Positions 1-10,720 of a stretch of 18,436 nt of DNA are shown here, piece by piece. The notes under the pieces were generated by a model, which saw only the letters and a list, made by a program, of their open reading frames with translations, was not told where the DNA came from and ran no database searches. Numbering within the stretch: position 1 is the first letter of the stretch; each line of letters starts with the position of its first letter. The stretch spans positions 1-18,436 of the forward strand of contig JADNRV010000670.1 of the NCBI GenBank assembly GCA_015499995.1, in the 5' to 3' direction. The stretch is from Flammula alnicola (Eukaryota; Basidiomycota; Agaricomycetes; Agaricales; Strophariaceae). A program made the position numbers and the translations under genes.

Positions 1-521
1 CCACCACAATAACTCCGGATAGAAGTAGTACCAGCAAAAGCTAAGGGAGCTTTGAGACAGAGATGGTATTTGATACTTAGAAAGTATCGGAGCAATTTCA
101 GACGAGGTTGTTCTGTGCTCCTGATACCACTAAACAAACAGCCTGGTAGCGTTGAAGTAATTCAGGTTTGGAAGGGTTTGGAAGTCCACAGAGATGCAAA
201 AGGACAAAGATTAAAGCTTGCTGAAAGGTAAAAGCATAATCGTCGTTGTGTCATTTCAATTTGTCGCCGCGCGCATCGGAGTTTGGAAAACCCATCGGAT
301 CTCCGGGCCCGATACTCCGAGCGTCATTCGTTTCTCAACCGTGGCAAGTCTGCCACCTCTCCCAACTTCCAGAATCGAGCTACAGCAATCGGTATAGAGC
401 CTCTACAGCTTGAAACATCATAGATGGACAACAGAATCTCAAATGGAACTAATGAGTGAGCTTTGCCACGCCCCAACGATTTTTTTTACGGCTTATAAAG
501 CCGAACAGCAGTGCTCATCCT
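1..521. other. Upstream intergenic region of the F-box gene
   Basis: No coding region, RNA gene or mobile element could be recognised here. An ATG at 443 and one at 452 precede the chosen F-box start at 522, but both belong to a different reading frame that is not conserved-looking. They could act as short upstream ORFs if they fall in the mRNA leader. Confidence 0.5.
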
Positions 522-2092
522 ATGACAGAAGTTCTTGTGTGTCCTACTTGCGGCAACACCAACCCGTTGTCGTCGTCGAGGTTTAAATTTAAGCCTCCAA
601 TTCATCACGAGCCCGCATTATCCCAGCTTCGATTCGGATACATTCCTTCTATCGAAGAAAGGGCTTCAATCGCAACAAAGCTAGAGGATTTTCAAGCCGA
701 CCTTTCGGTTTTGGACAGGGAATTGGACCGACTTAACTCAGCCATAAAACAACTTGAGACCCAGCGCTCGGACATCGAGCTGGAGATCAGCTACCAATCC
801 GGTCTTCTTTCTCCAATCCGACAGCTACCGGACGAATTATTGGGAGAAATCATGCTTTATTGCTCACGGGGACGAGTCGACGTTTGTGCTCCCCGTTCGG
901 ACGTCTGGCAACTGGAAAAAGTTTGTAAAAGATGGCAAGACCTGGCAATCTCGACACAGGAAATTTGGTCATCCGTCGACGTATTCCTGGGGAGCTTAAT
1001 CCCATACAAAGCTGGCATACCAGTCTCAGTGGTAGCCCGTCTGGTGGGACTTTGTGTCGAGCGCTCAAAAGATCATTCTTTGTCCATCAAATTCATAGAA
1101 ATTGGCTCCCCCGTTCACTTTGAAGAAGTCTTTAACTCCTTTCTCGGTATTCACATCGTTGGCGAGATATCTCCTTCTCACTATCCATGCTTTACAAGCC
1201 CCCCAATCTCGATCATGGCCTCGCCAGATTACGATCCCTAGGTTTATCCGGGGTGTACAAAGGTTCCACTCCCTTTATTTCGTTCCAGCATGCCCAACAA
1301 CTCTCAGAAATACGTCTCTTCAGCGTCACTAAACCCTTCCGCACGCTGATGTTACCATGGTCGCAGCTCACATACTTCAAAGCCATCTATTGCGAATTCC
1401 GCACAGGCGAATTCATGGAAATGTTGCAACGAATGCCAAACCTGGTCGAGTTCGTCTCGAAGTGGAACAAAGGCCTGATCAAGAACCATGCAAACTCCAT
1501 CAAGCCCTTGCATTTTCGCTCGTTGAGCAACCTCGAGATGGAGGCTTCCCCCGCAGAAATTTCCACCGTTCTGCAGCCACTCACTCTCCCTAGACTGACA
1601 GAACTCTATATCGTTACGCACCAGACCCAGAATGCGACCTCTTCCACTTACCTTCACATTGCCGAATCTTGCCGCTGTTATCCCCGATCCACATGCGCTA
1701 TAACCACCCTTAGTTTATCTTCCGTTGATTCTGCGTGCGTCTCCCGGATGCTCCAGGAGACGCCCAACCTCTTGACTCTAGACCTCGGCTACATTCAGGA
1801 AGTCGAGATGATTCTTCACGAATTGTCAGGATCGGATTTTCTCGTGCCGTTGTTGGAAACATTTTCCTTGACATGCAAGGGGAATCAGGGGATGTTCAGC
1901 GTGGGTCCATTGGCAGAGATAATCAGAGCCAGGAGCTTCCGCAACAATCGTCGTGGTCTGTCTCCTGGCCACTTGCGGAACCTGAACCTCACGGTCAGAG
2001 AAGGGAGGGGAGTGACGCCATTTGCAGAACTGTTGGAGCCGCTGAGCCGTGACACTGGGGTCGCAATTGTAATTCATTCCCTAGCTGCATGA
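522..2092 (+). CDS. F-box protein with LRR-like C-terminal half, broken by one apparent frameshift
   Basis: F-box proteins are substrate receptors of SCF (Skp1-Cullin-F-box) ubiquitin ligases. Seen: a short N-terminal VCPTCGN motif (C7, C10), a coiled-coil stretch at about residues 44-89, then the F-box at about 97-151 with LPDELLGEIM, a VCKRWQDLA segment and IWSSV. The rest is Leu-rich with repeated LxxLxL spacing, as in the large agaricomycete F-box family. The start is the first in-frame ATG (522); no ATG lies further up in this frame. The frame is lost at about 1146: upstream it ends FNSFLG, and the family-like SHRWRDISFSLS continues in another frame from about 1148 to the TGA at 2090. 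One missing base explains this; a GT-AG intron that keeps both sides does not fit. It is either a recent pseudogene or a sequencing error. The substrate is unknown. Confidence 0.78.
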
Positions 2093-2210
2093 GTGTATAT
2101 TTCGCTGTAGCGTTCAATATCTGTAAGTATGTAAGCCTTAACATATACCATATCAAGTACGTAGGATGTATGTAGCATGAATGACAATGTAGCAATCGAG
2201 TCCAAAACTC

Positions 2211-3516
2211 TCATGGTGGCAGGTTAGATAGTGCGCCCATCATCTTCAAATACGTGGACACCGAACTGGAAGCCCCTTTATCCTTGGTCCCAATGAACGA
2301 TTCAAGGAGTCCAACTCCAGCTGTGCGGCCAGCTATATAATCTGCGAGGTACTTCGCCGAGGTCGACTCCTTGGTTCCAGTTATTCTGGCAATTTCTCTG
2401 CTGAGCGACGCTTTCTTCAAGCCGTCAGCGTGCGAGGGATACGACGAGATACAGGATTGCAGAACGCCCAGGAACGTCTGGGGACGCCCGTTTGCAACGA
2501 GCCACTCCGGATGGACGAAGAAACGGTATCGCCTTGGCAGAAATCGAATTCGTGGGTGTAAGGGCAACGTAGTTGGGCTTGTTGTTCCCGGGTGCGAGAG
2601 GTCTAAGCCGATCCGAGGAGAGAAATATATGGTCGGGGGTCTTTTCTGCGTCGTTGTCGACGGGACTGGTTTCAAGAACATGCAAGTGGTATGGTTGCTA
2701 GAATCCGAGTGGAAAGCAGAAGTGTTTTTCTCCCATTTATTTTCTACGAGGTCCTCGATGCTAGACACGCCACTGGCGCTGAGAATTTGATCGACAAGCA
2801 GCGAGGGTCCCGAGACGACTTTACCGGTTGCTGTCTGGCGCACTGAACGAAGCAGGATGCCACCTCGCAAAAGTCGACCGGCCAAGGTCGAAGAACCCTC
2901 ATTGAGCGGCTCAGTAGATTGAAGGCGCCCTCCGAATGTTAAATCCATCCCTTTACGTGACCCGCCTCTGTATTCAGTAGTGCTTGTTAAACTTCGATGA
3001 GAATCCTTGGAGAACCTCGGGGCACGATGGAAATACCTGATTTAGAGAATAAAGTAGTCAGCATTTCGTAAATCACAAGGAGGTGCGTAGAAAATGCGTC
3101 TGTGGATAGCAGTCGTTGAGAGAGAAATTCATTTTATGGACATACCATCGGCCGCCAACTTTCTGCTCCTCGCTTCCATGGGTAAATGGGTCCTCGTGAC
3201 AGCCCCCTACCTGGAGGTAGAACTCCGCCTCCAATATCTCAAACTCTACATCTCGCGCATTTTCACGACGAACCACAAGTCTGAATTCGTGAATGAGCGC
3301 TTTCGCAATTTGGTCGAACCGTGTCGAAATTTCATCCTCCGTGGTAACTAGAGAGAAATCCAGAAGACTTTGCAGCGACAACAATCTTGTGTCTGCACTC
3401 GGGTCATCGTCTACTTTGGCTGGGCTTCCTGCAACACTGTCTTCTGCGGTAGGCTTGGGCTTCTTCACAAAAATCGAATATAGTTCTCCCTCCGATTTTC
3501 GTTTTTTATCAGCCAT
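2211..3516 (-). CDS. Divergent alkyladenine (3-methyladenine) DNA glycosylase-like protein, two exons
   Basis: Exons on the minus strand are 3516-3146 and 3036-2211, giving 398 residues. The 109-base intron has a GTATGT donor, a CTGAC branch-like site and a CAG end, and it joins GGRW to YFHR. The start is the ATG at 3516, followed by a Lys-rich segment; an in-frame ATG at 3675 is less likely. Seen, compared from memory with human AAG/MPG: EAEFYL at 96-101 matches the catalytic ETEAYL, so E98 would be the water-activating Glu and Y100 and H113 (in FTHG) the base-stacking Tyr and His. GGILLRS (182-188), SGPSL (199-203), PRIGL (264-268) and YRFFVHP (about 294-300) follow in the same order as the family's LLRALEP, SGPSKL, RVGV and LRFYV. 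AAG enzymes cut alkylated purines from DNA in base excision repair. Inference: same fold, possibly altered substrate. The extra C-terminal helix-rich part has no recognised domain. Confidence 0.7.
3037..3145 (-). other. Intron of the glycosylase-like gene (GT-AG, 109 bases)
   Basis: The donor is GTATGT and the acceptor AATCAG on the minus strand, with a GCTGAC branch-like site upstream of the acceptor. It splits the codon for W124 after its second base. It is about twice the length of the other introns in the window. Reading through it adds YVHKMNFSLNDC-type sequence and then a stop. Confidence 0.8.
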
Positions 3517-4126
3517 AGGTTGGAAACGTACGGATCTTGACTTCCAGAAAATGGTAGCAGGCACCCGATTTGCAGCTGTAAGGTTATTACGCAGAAAAGG
3601 GTAGAAGAGTGGTCTTGCAGTGTCGTCAATGTCATGACCTGGCAGGACCTGGCACGCCTGAACGTGGAAACGCACAGGCCGTGCGAACCACTCCTGTCAG
3701 AAAGCACGTAGCGCCCAGCCCTTCCTTCAGAGTATGTAATAGTAACAGTTGAATCATGTTCAATTCAAGAAACGCCAAACTGCCTGCCCTAATAACTACC
3801 ACGTGACTTCAGCTTCGCCTCCGTCCGCCAACCTGTCTGCCAGTGACGGTATAGTGCCACTGACTCGTTGTCAAAACAACTTCAAGGTTCGATCCTCAAT
3901 CGAATACATTAACGTATGCTAACATTTTTTGATGTTTTAGTTTCATACGCGCGATTTGACAGGCCATCCTGTGATCACAGCGCGACTCAGTTTCCATTGT
4001 TCCTCTGTTACCCTAACGGATAGGGAGGCTTTGGGCCATATTTCAGCTGCGGTGGCCCCGTGGCATATCTTCGCTTTCTCCTTAAATTCGTAGATTTTGG
4101 ACGCTCGGTAAGATATTCTTTTTGTC
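3517..4126. promoter_or_regulatory. Shared upstream region between two divergent genes, with a CACGTG box
   Basis: This 610-base region separates the start codons of the minus-strand glycosylase-like gene and the plus-strand kinase gene, so both promoters must lie here. A CACGTG E-box core sits at 3800-3805 within ACCACGTGAC, the kind of site bound by bHLH factors in fungi. A 6-base inverted repeat (TTCGAT at 3888-3893, ATCGAA at 3899-3904) is also present. No coding sequence was recognised. Regulation by these sites is inference only. Confidence 0.35.
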
Positions 4127-6541
4127 ATGTCTTCTTCCGCCCTCGAGGAGGCTCTGTCTCTGAGATCCATGCCTTCGGGCTCTTCCCTTGTCAAAAGGAG
4201 TTTACAAGGCTCACAATACTTTGCTACAGAACAGATTTCAGCTGCGGATCGCAAGAAGGAGATAGCTCGAGAACTCGCTGGTCAATGGGTCGGTCCTATG
4301 CCCATCCATGATTTTATGGAGCAATTTCTTCCCCAGACAGCTGAGATGTTGGAAGCTCGTCCGGCCTTCTCTGACGTTCATTTTCAAGATATGGACGTGT
4401 ATAAGAACAAAAAAGATATGTACGGACCGTTTGTAAGTGACATTCCATTCTCTCTTCGTAGGCTGCCATTGAAGTTCTCTCAGATCGCTCTAGTCAACGC
4501 AGCTGGAGTCCTAGGAAATGGCAAGCTAATAGATACGTCTGAGTGGCCCGACCCAGATTCCGAACCTGGTCTGAAAGGCAAACCCGACATTTCTCAATAC
4601 GACAGAGGCGTGGACACTACAACGAATCACGTACGATTTCAGGAAGCTCAGGTGCTTTGGGAACTCGAGGCGCCGAACGATACATACGATCCGTTCGAAG
4701 ATCCTCCGGAAAAGTTCTGCAGTGACGAAGCGCGCAACACCTTCCTGTTCGAAGCTCCCGCGGTGGGCCGTTCACACTGCCGAGGCCAAATAGCATACTA
4801 CGGGACTGTATGGTGTGCTCGCCAACACCGTCTACACTGCTTTCTTATTTGGCTTGGAGATCCATACGTTCGCTTCATCCGCCTAGACCGAGAAGGCGGC
4901 ATCGTTAGCAGACGCTTCAATTTCCGGACGCAGGGCTCCGTTCTCCTCGAATTTCTGTGGAGGTTCTCCCATCTTACCCCTACGCAACGTGGTTGGGATC
5001 CGACCGTCCATCTCGCGACTCCAGAGGAGGAAGCTCTGGCACGAGAGAAGCTTGCTGAATGGGCGCCGACGAAGGAACGGCAGGTCTTCAAAATTGATAT
5101 TCCCGGTGAAGGTGCTGTTCACCAAGTTCTTGCTTGGGGCCCCATTGCTCAGCCGCTACATTCCCTGACTGGAAGGGCAACCAAGGGCTATCCAGTCTGG
5201 GATCTCTCGACGAATCAACTTGCCTTTCTCAAAGACTCTTGGCGAGCTGTGGGGCCTGATTTGGAGAAGGAGTCAGATATCCTGAGAACGCTGAACGAGC
5301 ACCATGTACGCAATGTACCCACGATACTTTACGGTGACGACCTCGAAGGTCCGGAACAGATTACGCTTACTCAACAATACGCGACGGAGCCGTGGAATCT
5401 AGGGGCGAATCCGGATTATCTATGCCTACGACGACATGCGCGTTTCGCAATGGACTTCATCGGTCGTCATCTTCAAACTTTTACCTCCTCCAAACAATTC
5501 CTCAAGGCCGTTTTTGACGCGTTTATTGGTATGATGCGCACGATTGGTCATACAGGCTACGACCAATGCTAACTTGTTTGGCTTTAGCTCATCAGGATGC
5601 CTATGAACGCTGTGGCATTCTTCATCGGGACGTTAGTGGAAATAATGTCCTCCTAACCCGGGATGGTACCGGGGGAGTTTTGAACGACTGGGATCTCGCA
5701 AGGACTGTAAGCAAGATGGAAAATGGACCCAGGCAGCCTTCTCGATCGGTATGTTGGATAGGAAGTTTCTCTGAAAATTACTCACTTTTTGATAACTCAG
5801 GGAACTTGGCAGTTCATGTCCATCAAAATTCTTCGCCGCGCTGATTCATTGCACATCCTCCAAGACGACCTCGAATCCTTCTTTTATATGGTGCTTTACT
5901 TCACCCTTCGTTACATGAAGCATACCAAGACGGCCAATGTGCACTTGATCCTTAAAGGGGTATTCGAACAGCACCTTGAGTATAAAAACTCAGGCGCTAC
6001 TGGTGGCGACGGTAAATCCGCTTTGATCGCATTTAAAAACCATATCGCCAACGATTTCGCTGTGATTGGCAATGAGCCGTTGACTTTGTTCTTGGAATCT
6101 TTCCGGGAAGCTCTTCTCTCATGGCTTTGGCACCATCAAAGGCTTGACCTGCAAGTCCAACGCTTGGCCAGATCGAAGAGAATCGATCCATCTGAGGCCG
6201 CACTCCAGGTTCCGAATGACACCAGTGCCCTCGACCTCCACGATCATAACATGATGGCTTCAACTTTCCAAGATGCTCTGTCTGAAAGCACCTGGCCGAA
6301 AGAAAATGACCATGCTGTTGAATACCTTTCTTTGAAGCGCGGATCTCCGATGGATGATTATGGGGCCTCCGACCAAGGATCTTCGAAGAGACAAAGGAGG
6401 AACGGCTCCTCCAGTGGGTATTCAAATAGACAGGGAAATAGGAGCAGCTCAGGTGTAGCGTCGGGTGCCGGACCATCTTCTCAATTTTCGTCTCTATCTC
6501 GAGGTGGTCGAGCTTCGAGGTCGAGATTATCGCCCAATTAG
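4127..6541 (+). CDS. FunK1-type fungal protein kinase, three exons
   Basis: Exons are 4127-5528, 5588-5748 and 5801-6541, giving 767 residues. Both introns are GT-AG (59 and 52 bases); the first has a TGCTAAC branch site. This matches the fungal-specific FunK1 kinase family (Pkinase_fungal), which is greatly expanded in Agaricomycetes. Seen: a long N-terminal family region with LLEFLWRFSHL (272-283), a Gly-containing nucleotide loop around 347-359, probable catalytic Lys K369 in FLKDSWR and a helix C Glu near 380-382. The catalytic loop is HRDVSGNNVLL (H480, D482, N487). NDWDLA (500-505) stands where most kinases have DFG, as is usual in this family, and TWQFMS follows at 523-528. The C-terminal tail (about 690-767) is Ser/Gly/Arg-rich with a basic SSKRQRR that could be a nuclear signal. 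All main catalytic residues are present, so it is probably active; its substrate is unknown. Confidence 0.9.
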
Positions 6542-7157
6542 CATTATGCTTTATGTAATCAAGTACTGTACTTTTCTATCTATTGTAACTTGTCATTCGC
6601 TTGCAAACCAATTAGCTCCTACTTATTTTCTTGCCTCTTAACATGACCTGAACATGACTTGTCCAAATCTTATGACACGAGTTGGACACGAGCCTGAGAC
6701 TACAAATTTAGTGAGGCTGCACAACAGATGCATGCTCAGCATGCCATGCTGAACATCCAAAATGCCTCTGCGAGATTTTTCACCTGACTCGGGTTTCTCG
6801 TTGACTTCTCGTAAAAACTCAGCGTGGTTGTCCTTCTCAATATATTGTTCTATTTCTGTTACGGGTGAAATTGATAATACAATCTCTTCCATGTGTCCCT
6901 TTAAAGTAAATTTTGCCCCCGTCGCCTTCGGGAGAAGAGGTGCCTCGAGGTACATATCTTTTCAATTTTAGTCCATTTGCGTCTTGAGAAAGGCATTGCA
7001 TCTCACGTTGTCATGAGCCGACACGGCAGGACGGTTGTTTTGCGTGGCTAGAGTGGGTCTATTTTTGATCGCAAAGGCGGAAACATCTTCAAGGTCGATA
7101 TGGCATGGCCAACTTACTCCGTCTTGTTTCCTCCTGGTCTCCCATCTTCTGTACGCC
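6542..7157. other. Intergenic region between kinase and GH16 genes
   Basis: It holds the 3' end of the kinase transcript and the promoter of the GH16 gene. Short open frames on both strands show no protein-like pattern. An interrupted palindrome, TCAGCATG and CATGCTGA around one C, lies at 6736-6752. Nothing else was recognised. Confidence 0.5.
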
Positions 7158-8616
7158 ATGAGACGCTTTCCGTCGACGATACTTCACGTCCTCCCCTGTC
7201 TTTTTAGCCAAGTCTCGGCGATTTACAACCCCCTTCGCGAGTATGCAGGGGACAACTTCTTCAACAAGTTTGCGTACTATGGAAACGTTGACAACACGAC
7301 CTGGGGTGAGAATTTTTTTTTTGTGTGGTCGAATTGGCATTGTAACTCGTCTGTAGGGAATGTGACTTACCTGGACCAACCAACCGCTGTCTCTAAAGGC
7401 CTGACGTTCATCAATGGTGCAGGAAATGCAGTCGTCGCGGTTGACAATACCACGACAATTCTGCCAGCACCCACTGTCAACCGGAACTCGGTGAGCACTC
7501 CATTGCATTGAATCCATCTGCATGACCTTACGCCGCGTAGATTCGCCTTACATCGCTTGACAGCTATGGCGCTGGCTCTCTGATCATCATAGACGCCGTG
7601 CACATTCCATACGGTTGCTCAGTCTGGCCCTCCTTTTGGACTTATGGCATAGAGCAAGAATGGCCATTGGCAGGAGAAATCGACATCATCGAGGCCATTA
7701 ACAACATGGATCACAATCAAGTTGCGCTGCACAGCACCCCCGGGTGTTTAAAGGCCGAAACGACGCCCTCTGGCCAGACGGGCACGACACTTGAAGCCGA
7801 CTGCTCGGTGCCTCGTGGCTGCATCGTCGCGGAGAACAAGCCCAACAGCTTCGGTGCAGGCTTTGCACAGGCCGGAGGAGGCGTCTACGCCCTCCAATAC
7901 GAGACTACGGGGATTAATTCTTGGTTCTGGAGTGTAAGTCTGGATACAAATGCTGCTTGTCTTTTAAAAGCTAACTCGGTCATTTTAGAGGGCAGATATA
8001 CCCGATAATATCAAAACTGCTACCTCGACCTCAACGATGGACACTACCACATGGGGGTTGCCCTCGTCTGCCTACTCCCCGAATAGCTGTAATTTCACGG
8101 AATTTTTCCCACCCCAGACCCTGGTGTTGCTGACTACTCTTTGCGGCGTGTGGTACGTGTACATCTTATCGCTTTCGCACATTCGACTTAATGTCTCGCA
8201 GGGCTGGTGTACCCAGCATATATTCCTCATCGTGCCAGACGCCCACGAACAGCTGTGTAAGTACCCCCTCTATGCTCTTTCGCAATCAGGTTTTTTTTAA
8301 TAACAAACCCCTCTTGCAGGTCAACGACAATGTCATCGGTAATGGGAGCAACTACGCCAACGCCTACTGGGAAATTCGATACATCCGCACATACCTCTCG
8401 TCGACCGCTGTCGTTCCATCTAGTACCGCATCGGACCCATCGAGTCCTCAGACAGACACCGGGGGGGTCAGCACCTCCCTGGTAGTGGTAACAGCTGCAG
8501 CTCCGACTGTCGCCGCGCCGAAATCCTCTTCCCCCTCCTCTTCCTCCGGACAATTTTCACGACTAGTCTCGCCACTCCTTTTCCTTGCTTCTATGATACC
8601 ACACCTTCTTTTCTAA
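7158..8616 (+). CDS. Secreted, probably GPI-anchored GH16 endo-beta-1,3(4)-glucanase, six exons
   Basis: Exons are 7158-7305, 7357-7490, 7541-7933, 7989-8152, 8202-8256 and 8320-8616, giving 396 residues; all five introns are GT-AG (49-63 bases). Seen: a signal peptide at 1-21 (probable cut after QVSA), the GH16 fold start with FFNKFAYYGNVDNTTWGNV, PTVNRNSIRLTS, and the catalytic motif GEIDIIEA (139-146), where E140 is the predicted nucleophile, D142 the helper and E145 the acid/base. NAYWEIRYIRTY closes the domain. After a Ser/Thr-rich spacer with an SSPSSSSG run comes a hydrophobic C-terminus, as in GPI-anchored proteins. The family cleaves beta-1,3 and mixed-linked glucans; a GPI form suggests remodelling of the fungus's own wall. 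Several NxT/S sites could be glycosylated. Introns 1 and 5 are multiples of three without stops, so retention would leave the frame open. Confidence 0.92.
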
Positions 8617-10720
8617 CGACGGTAATGGACGGGTGTTAAGGCTTACATATCTAAAACATTTTTCGGACATTTTGTGATTTGGACTCGGGCTCGGACATTT
8701 ATTTACATACCCAATACATACCTATATTACTCTTATTCCCTTGGGTTGTTGTTAGATTATTATGTGGTGGTGTGTAGTGTTGATACCATTGGACAACCTT
8801 TCTCTGGTTTGTCGCATACTATTCCCTGTTCAAATGTGCTCTATGCCTGAATTGGTCAGCGTCTTGCCTCAATCGTTTTGAGTGACCGAGCGTCTCGCAT
8901 GGCCTTTCGAATTTCAAAAAATGTTTCAACTGAATTTTGGACACACGCGTCGCGAGCACGTGGCCTCTTCACCATTCGTCACATGATCAGCAAGTATTCT
9001 GACTGACGACGATTCCAAAACTTTTCTTAGTTGTACCTTAGTACCTACTATCCCCGACACGCTGCTTTCTTCTCCCGTCTATTCTACGACATTGGCGGGA
9101 ACCCAACGTTGAGCAGTTGTTACTTGTATAAACGAGAACTGGTCATCAACCTCAGGTAAATACGAGTCCATTCGACTTTACATCAATAAGTCTTGCTCTA
9201 ATTTAGTACTTTTTCATGTGTAGCTTCCGCAGGCTCTCCTGTTTTACCCACTCAGAACGTCTATGCGCTGTCGAGGGTGCGTCTGAGAATCATGGAGACT
9301 TGGGAAAGGCTCGAAGGTCAACCAACGCGTCGTATATATGCGGTCTTGGAAGGACTTTCCCCTATGGCCTTGCATCTGTATAGTCATCTTGATTCGAAAG
9401 GGTAAGAGGTTATTGACGAAAGAAGCATGCAACATAAACGTGTACTGACCTCTTTGTTGTCGTCAATTGCAAGCATAGGGTCATTGGCCCCCAAACTCAA
9501 TTGATGCCAAGAGACGCTTACTGACGGCGCGCAGAAATGAGATACATGAGATGAGCTGAGGAGCCTTTGGCTGATCTGCCTGCTTACTGGACTCAAGGTT
9601 AGTAGCGGACGAAGGTTCACCTCACTGGCTTGTCGTTATCTAGCTTGCTCAGTTGTTTACTTTTCAGAGCGCGTTGGCTACAAAGGAAATGCGTGTTAGC
9701 GTATTGTTGGAATACCAAAATGTGGGGGGATTCTGAAGGAAAATGTTCGCACTCGCTCGCATCCTCTGCCGCAGCGAACCCGACGTGGAGATGATACAAT
9801 TTCTCCGAATCCGCGGCGTGGTCAACACCGTGTTCAAGAGCTATTCGAATTTAGAGTATGCTATCATGCGTGACTTGTCTAATTAGCGCACGGACACAGC
9901 ACTATTCCGAGGGTTTCTGAATTCTGGCACCTCCAGCCACCACGTCCGCTTCTTATCACACGTTTTGGGTGGTACACCCAAGTTTAGAGGTTCGGCGAAT
10001 GGAATCGCCGTTCTCTTGTCAGCCAATCCTTAAACTTGGCTGCGATAGAGTTCAATGGTATATCCCCTCTCTCACTTCAGCATGTCTCCCTATGCGGTTT
10101 AGAACTCATGTTTATCTAATTTTATAGGTCTGTCCTTCCAACTACGTCGACCGACTCGGGATTTGTCACTCGTCCCCCCTGGACTTTAACCTTATGTCTC
10201 TATCTGCTCTTCTTCAATCGGAAAGGCGAAATGTAACCCCACTAAGGCATTACACCGGGTGTTTATGTGGGAGATCTGCTGACATATCGAATTAGACGAC
10301 CTCCACCTTGACAGGGCGAATTTTCCCGTCGGATGAGACCGAGCGTCTATTTTGCTTCCGTCGTTCTCGCGGATTGGGTCCTCTTTTGTACGCTGGATGT
10401 CGGAAAGGAATAAGGTTCGTTGTCTCTCCTCTTCATGCACCTTACTTACCTTACTCATAGGGCGTCATTTGATGTATACCACTGCATCGACGGAATACGA
10501 CACTTATCTGTCTTAAGCTTTGGGCGCTTGCTTCATTCACACCAGGAACGCTTCTTAATGCTACTATTCATAACGGCACCTATAATAGAACCATGCCGCT
10601 TCACATGTATGTCACGGCTCTTCAATTGGTTCATACAGCTGACCTTGAAGCTAATCTCGAGATGACAGATACAATAAATAAAACAGAACCTGGATATTGG
10701 GACTCCGAAGGCTTTCTAAG
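8617..10720. other. Two-kilobase stretch without an assembled gene; probable remains of a plus-strand gene
   Basis: I could not join any gene here. The plus strand shows intervals with donor, branch and acceptor signals: 9402-9473 (GTAAGA, TACTGAC, CAAG), about 10058-10127 (GTATAT to TATAG) and about 10231-10304 (GTAACC, GCTGAC, TTAG). Coding-like pieces lie between them. One at about 9256-9401 reads VYALSRVRLRI and AVLEGLSPMALHLYSHLD, and another at 10473-10766 ends YWDSEGFLRWPI. Stops occur in all three frames soon after 9535, so the pieces cannot be one intact gene. A CACGTG box is at 8957-8962. The tail of this region must also contain the promoter of the NLR-like gene. No family was recognised. 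Confidence 0.35.

Noticed and set aside
1147..1198. GT-AG intron in the F-box gene
   Set aside because: Its 52 bases give a frame that does not match the downstream coding frame, and it would remove the family-like SHRWRDISFSLS.
2371..2790. 139-residue plus-strand open frame
   Set aside because: It lies opposite the second exon of the glycosylase-like gene, which has the convincing protein pattern.
3860..3905. Possible tRNA with a B-box-like GGTTCGATCC at 3887-3896
   Set aside because: The flanking bases do not form a T stem, no A box or acceptor stem fits, and the anticodon arm is not of normal size.
10192..10458. 88-residue minus-strand open frame
   Set aside because: It has no recognisable pattern, and splice-like signals in this region lie on the plus strand.
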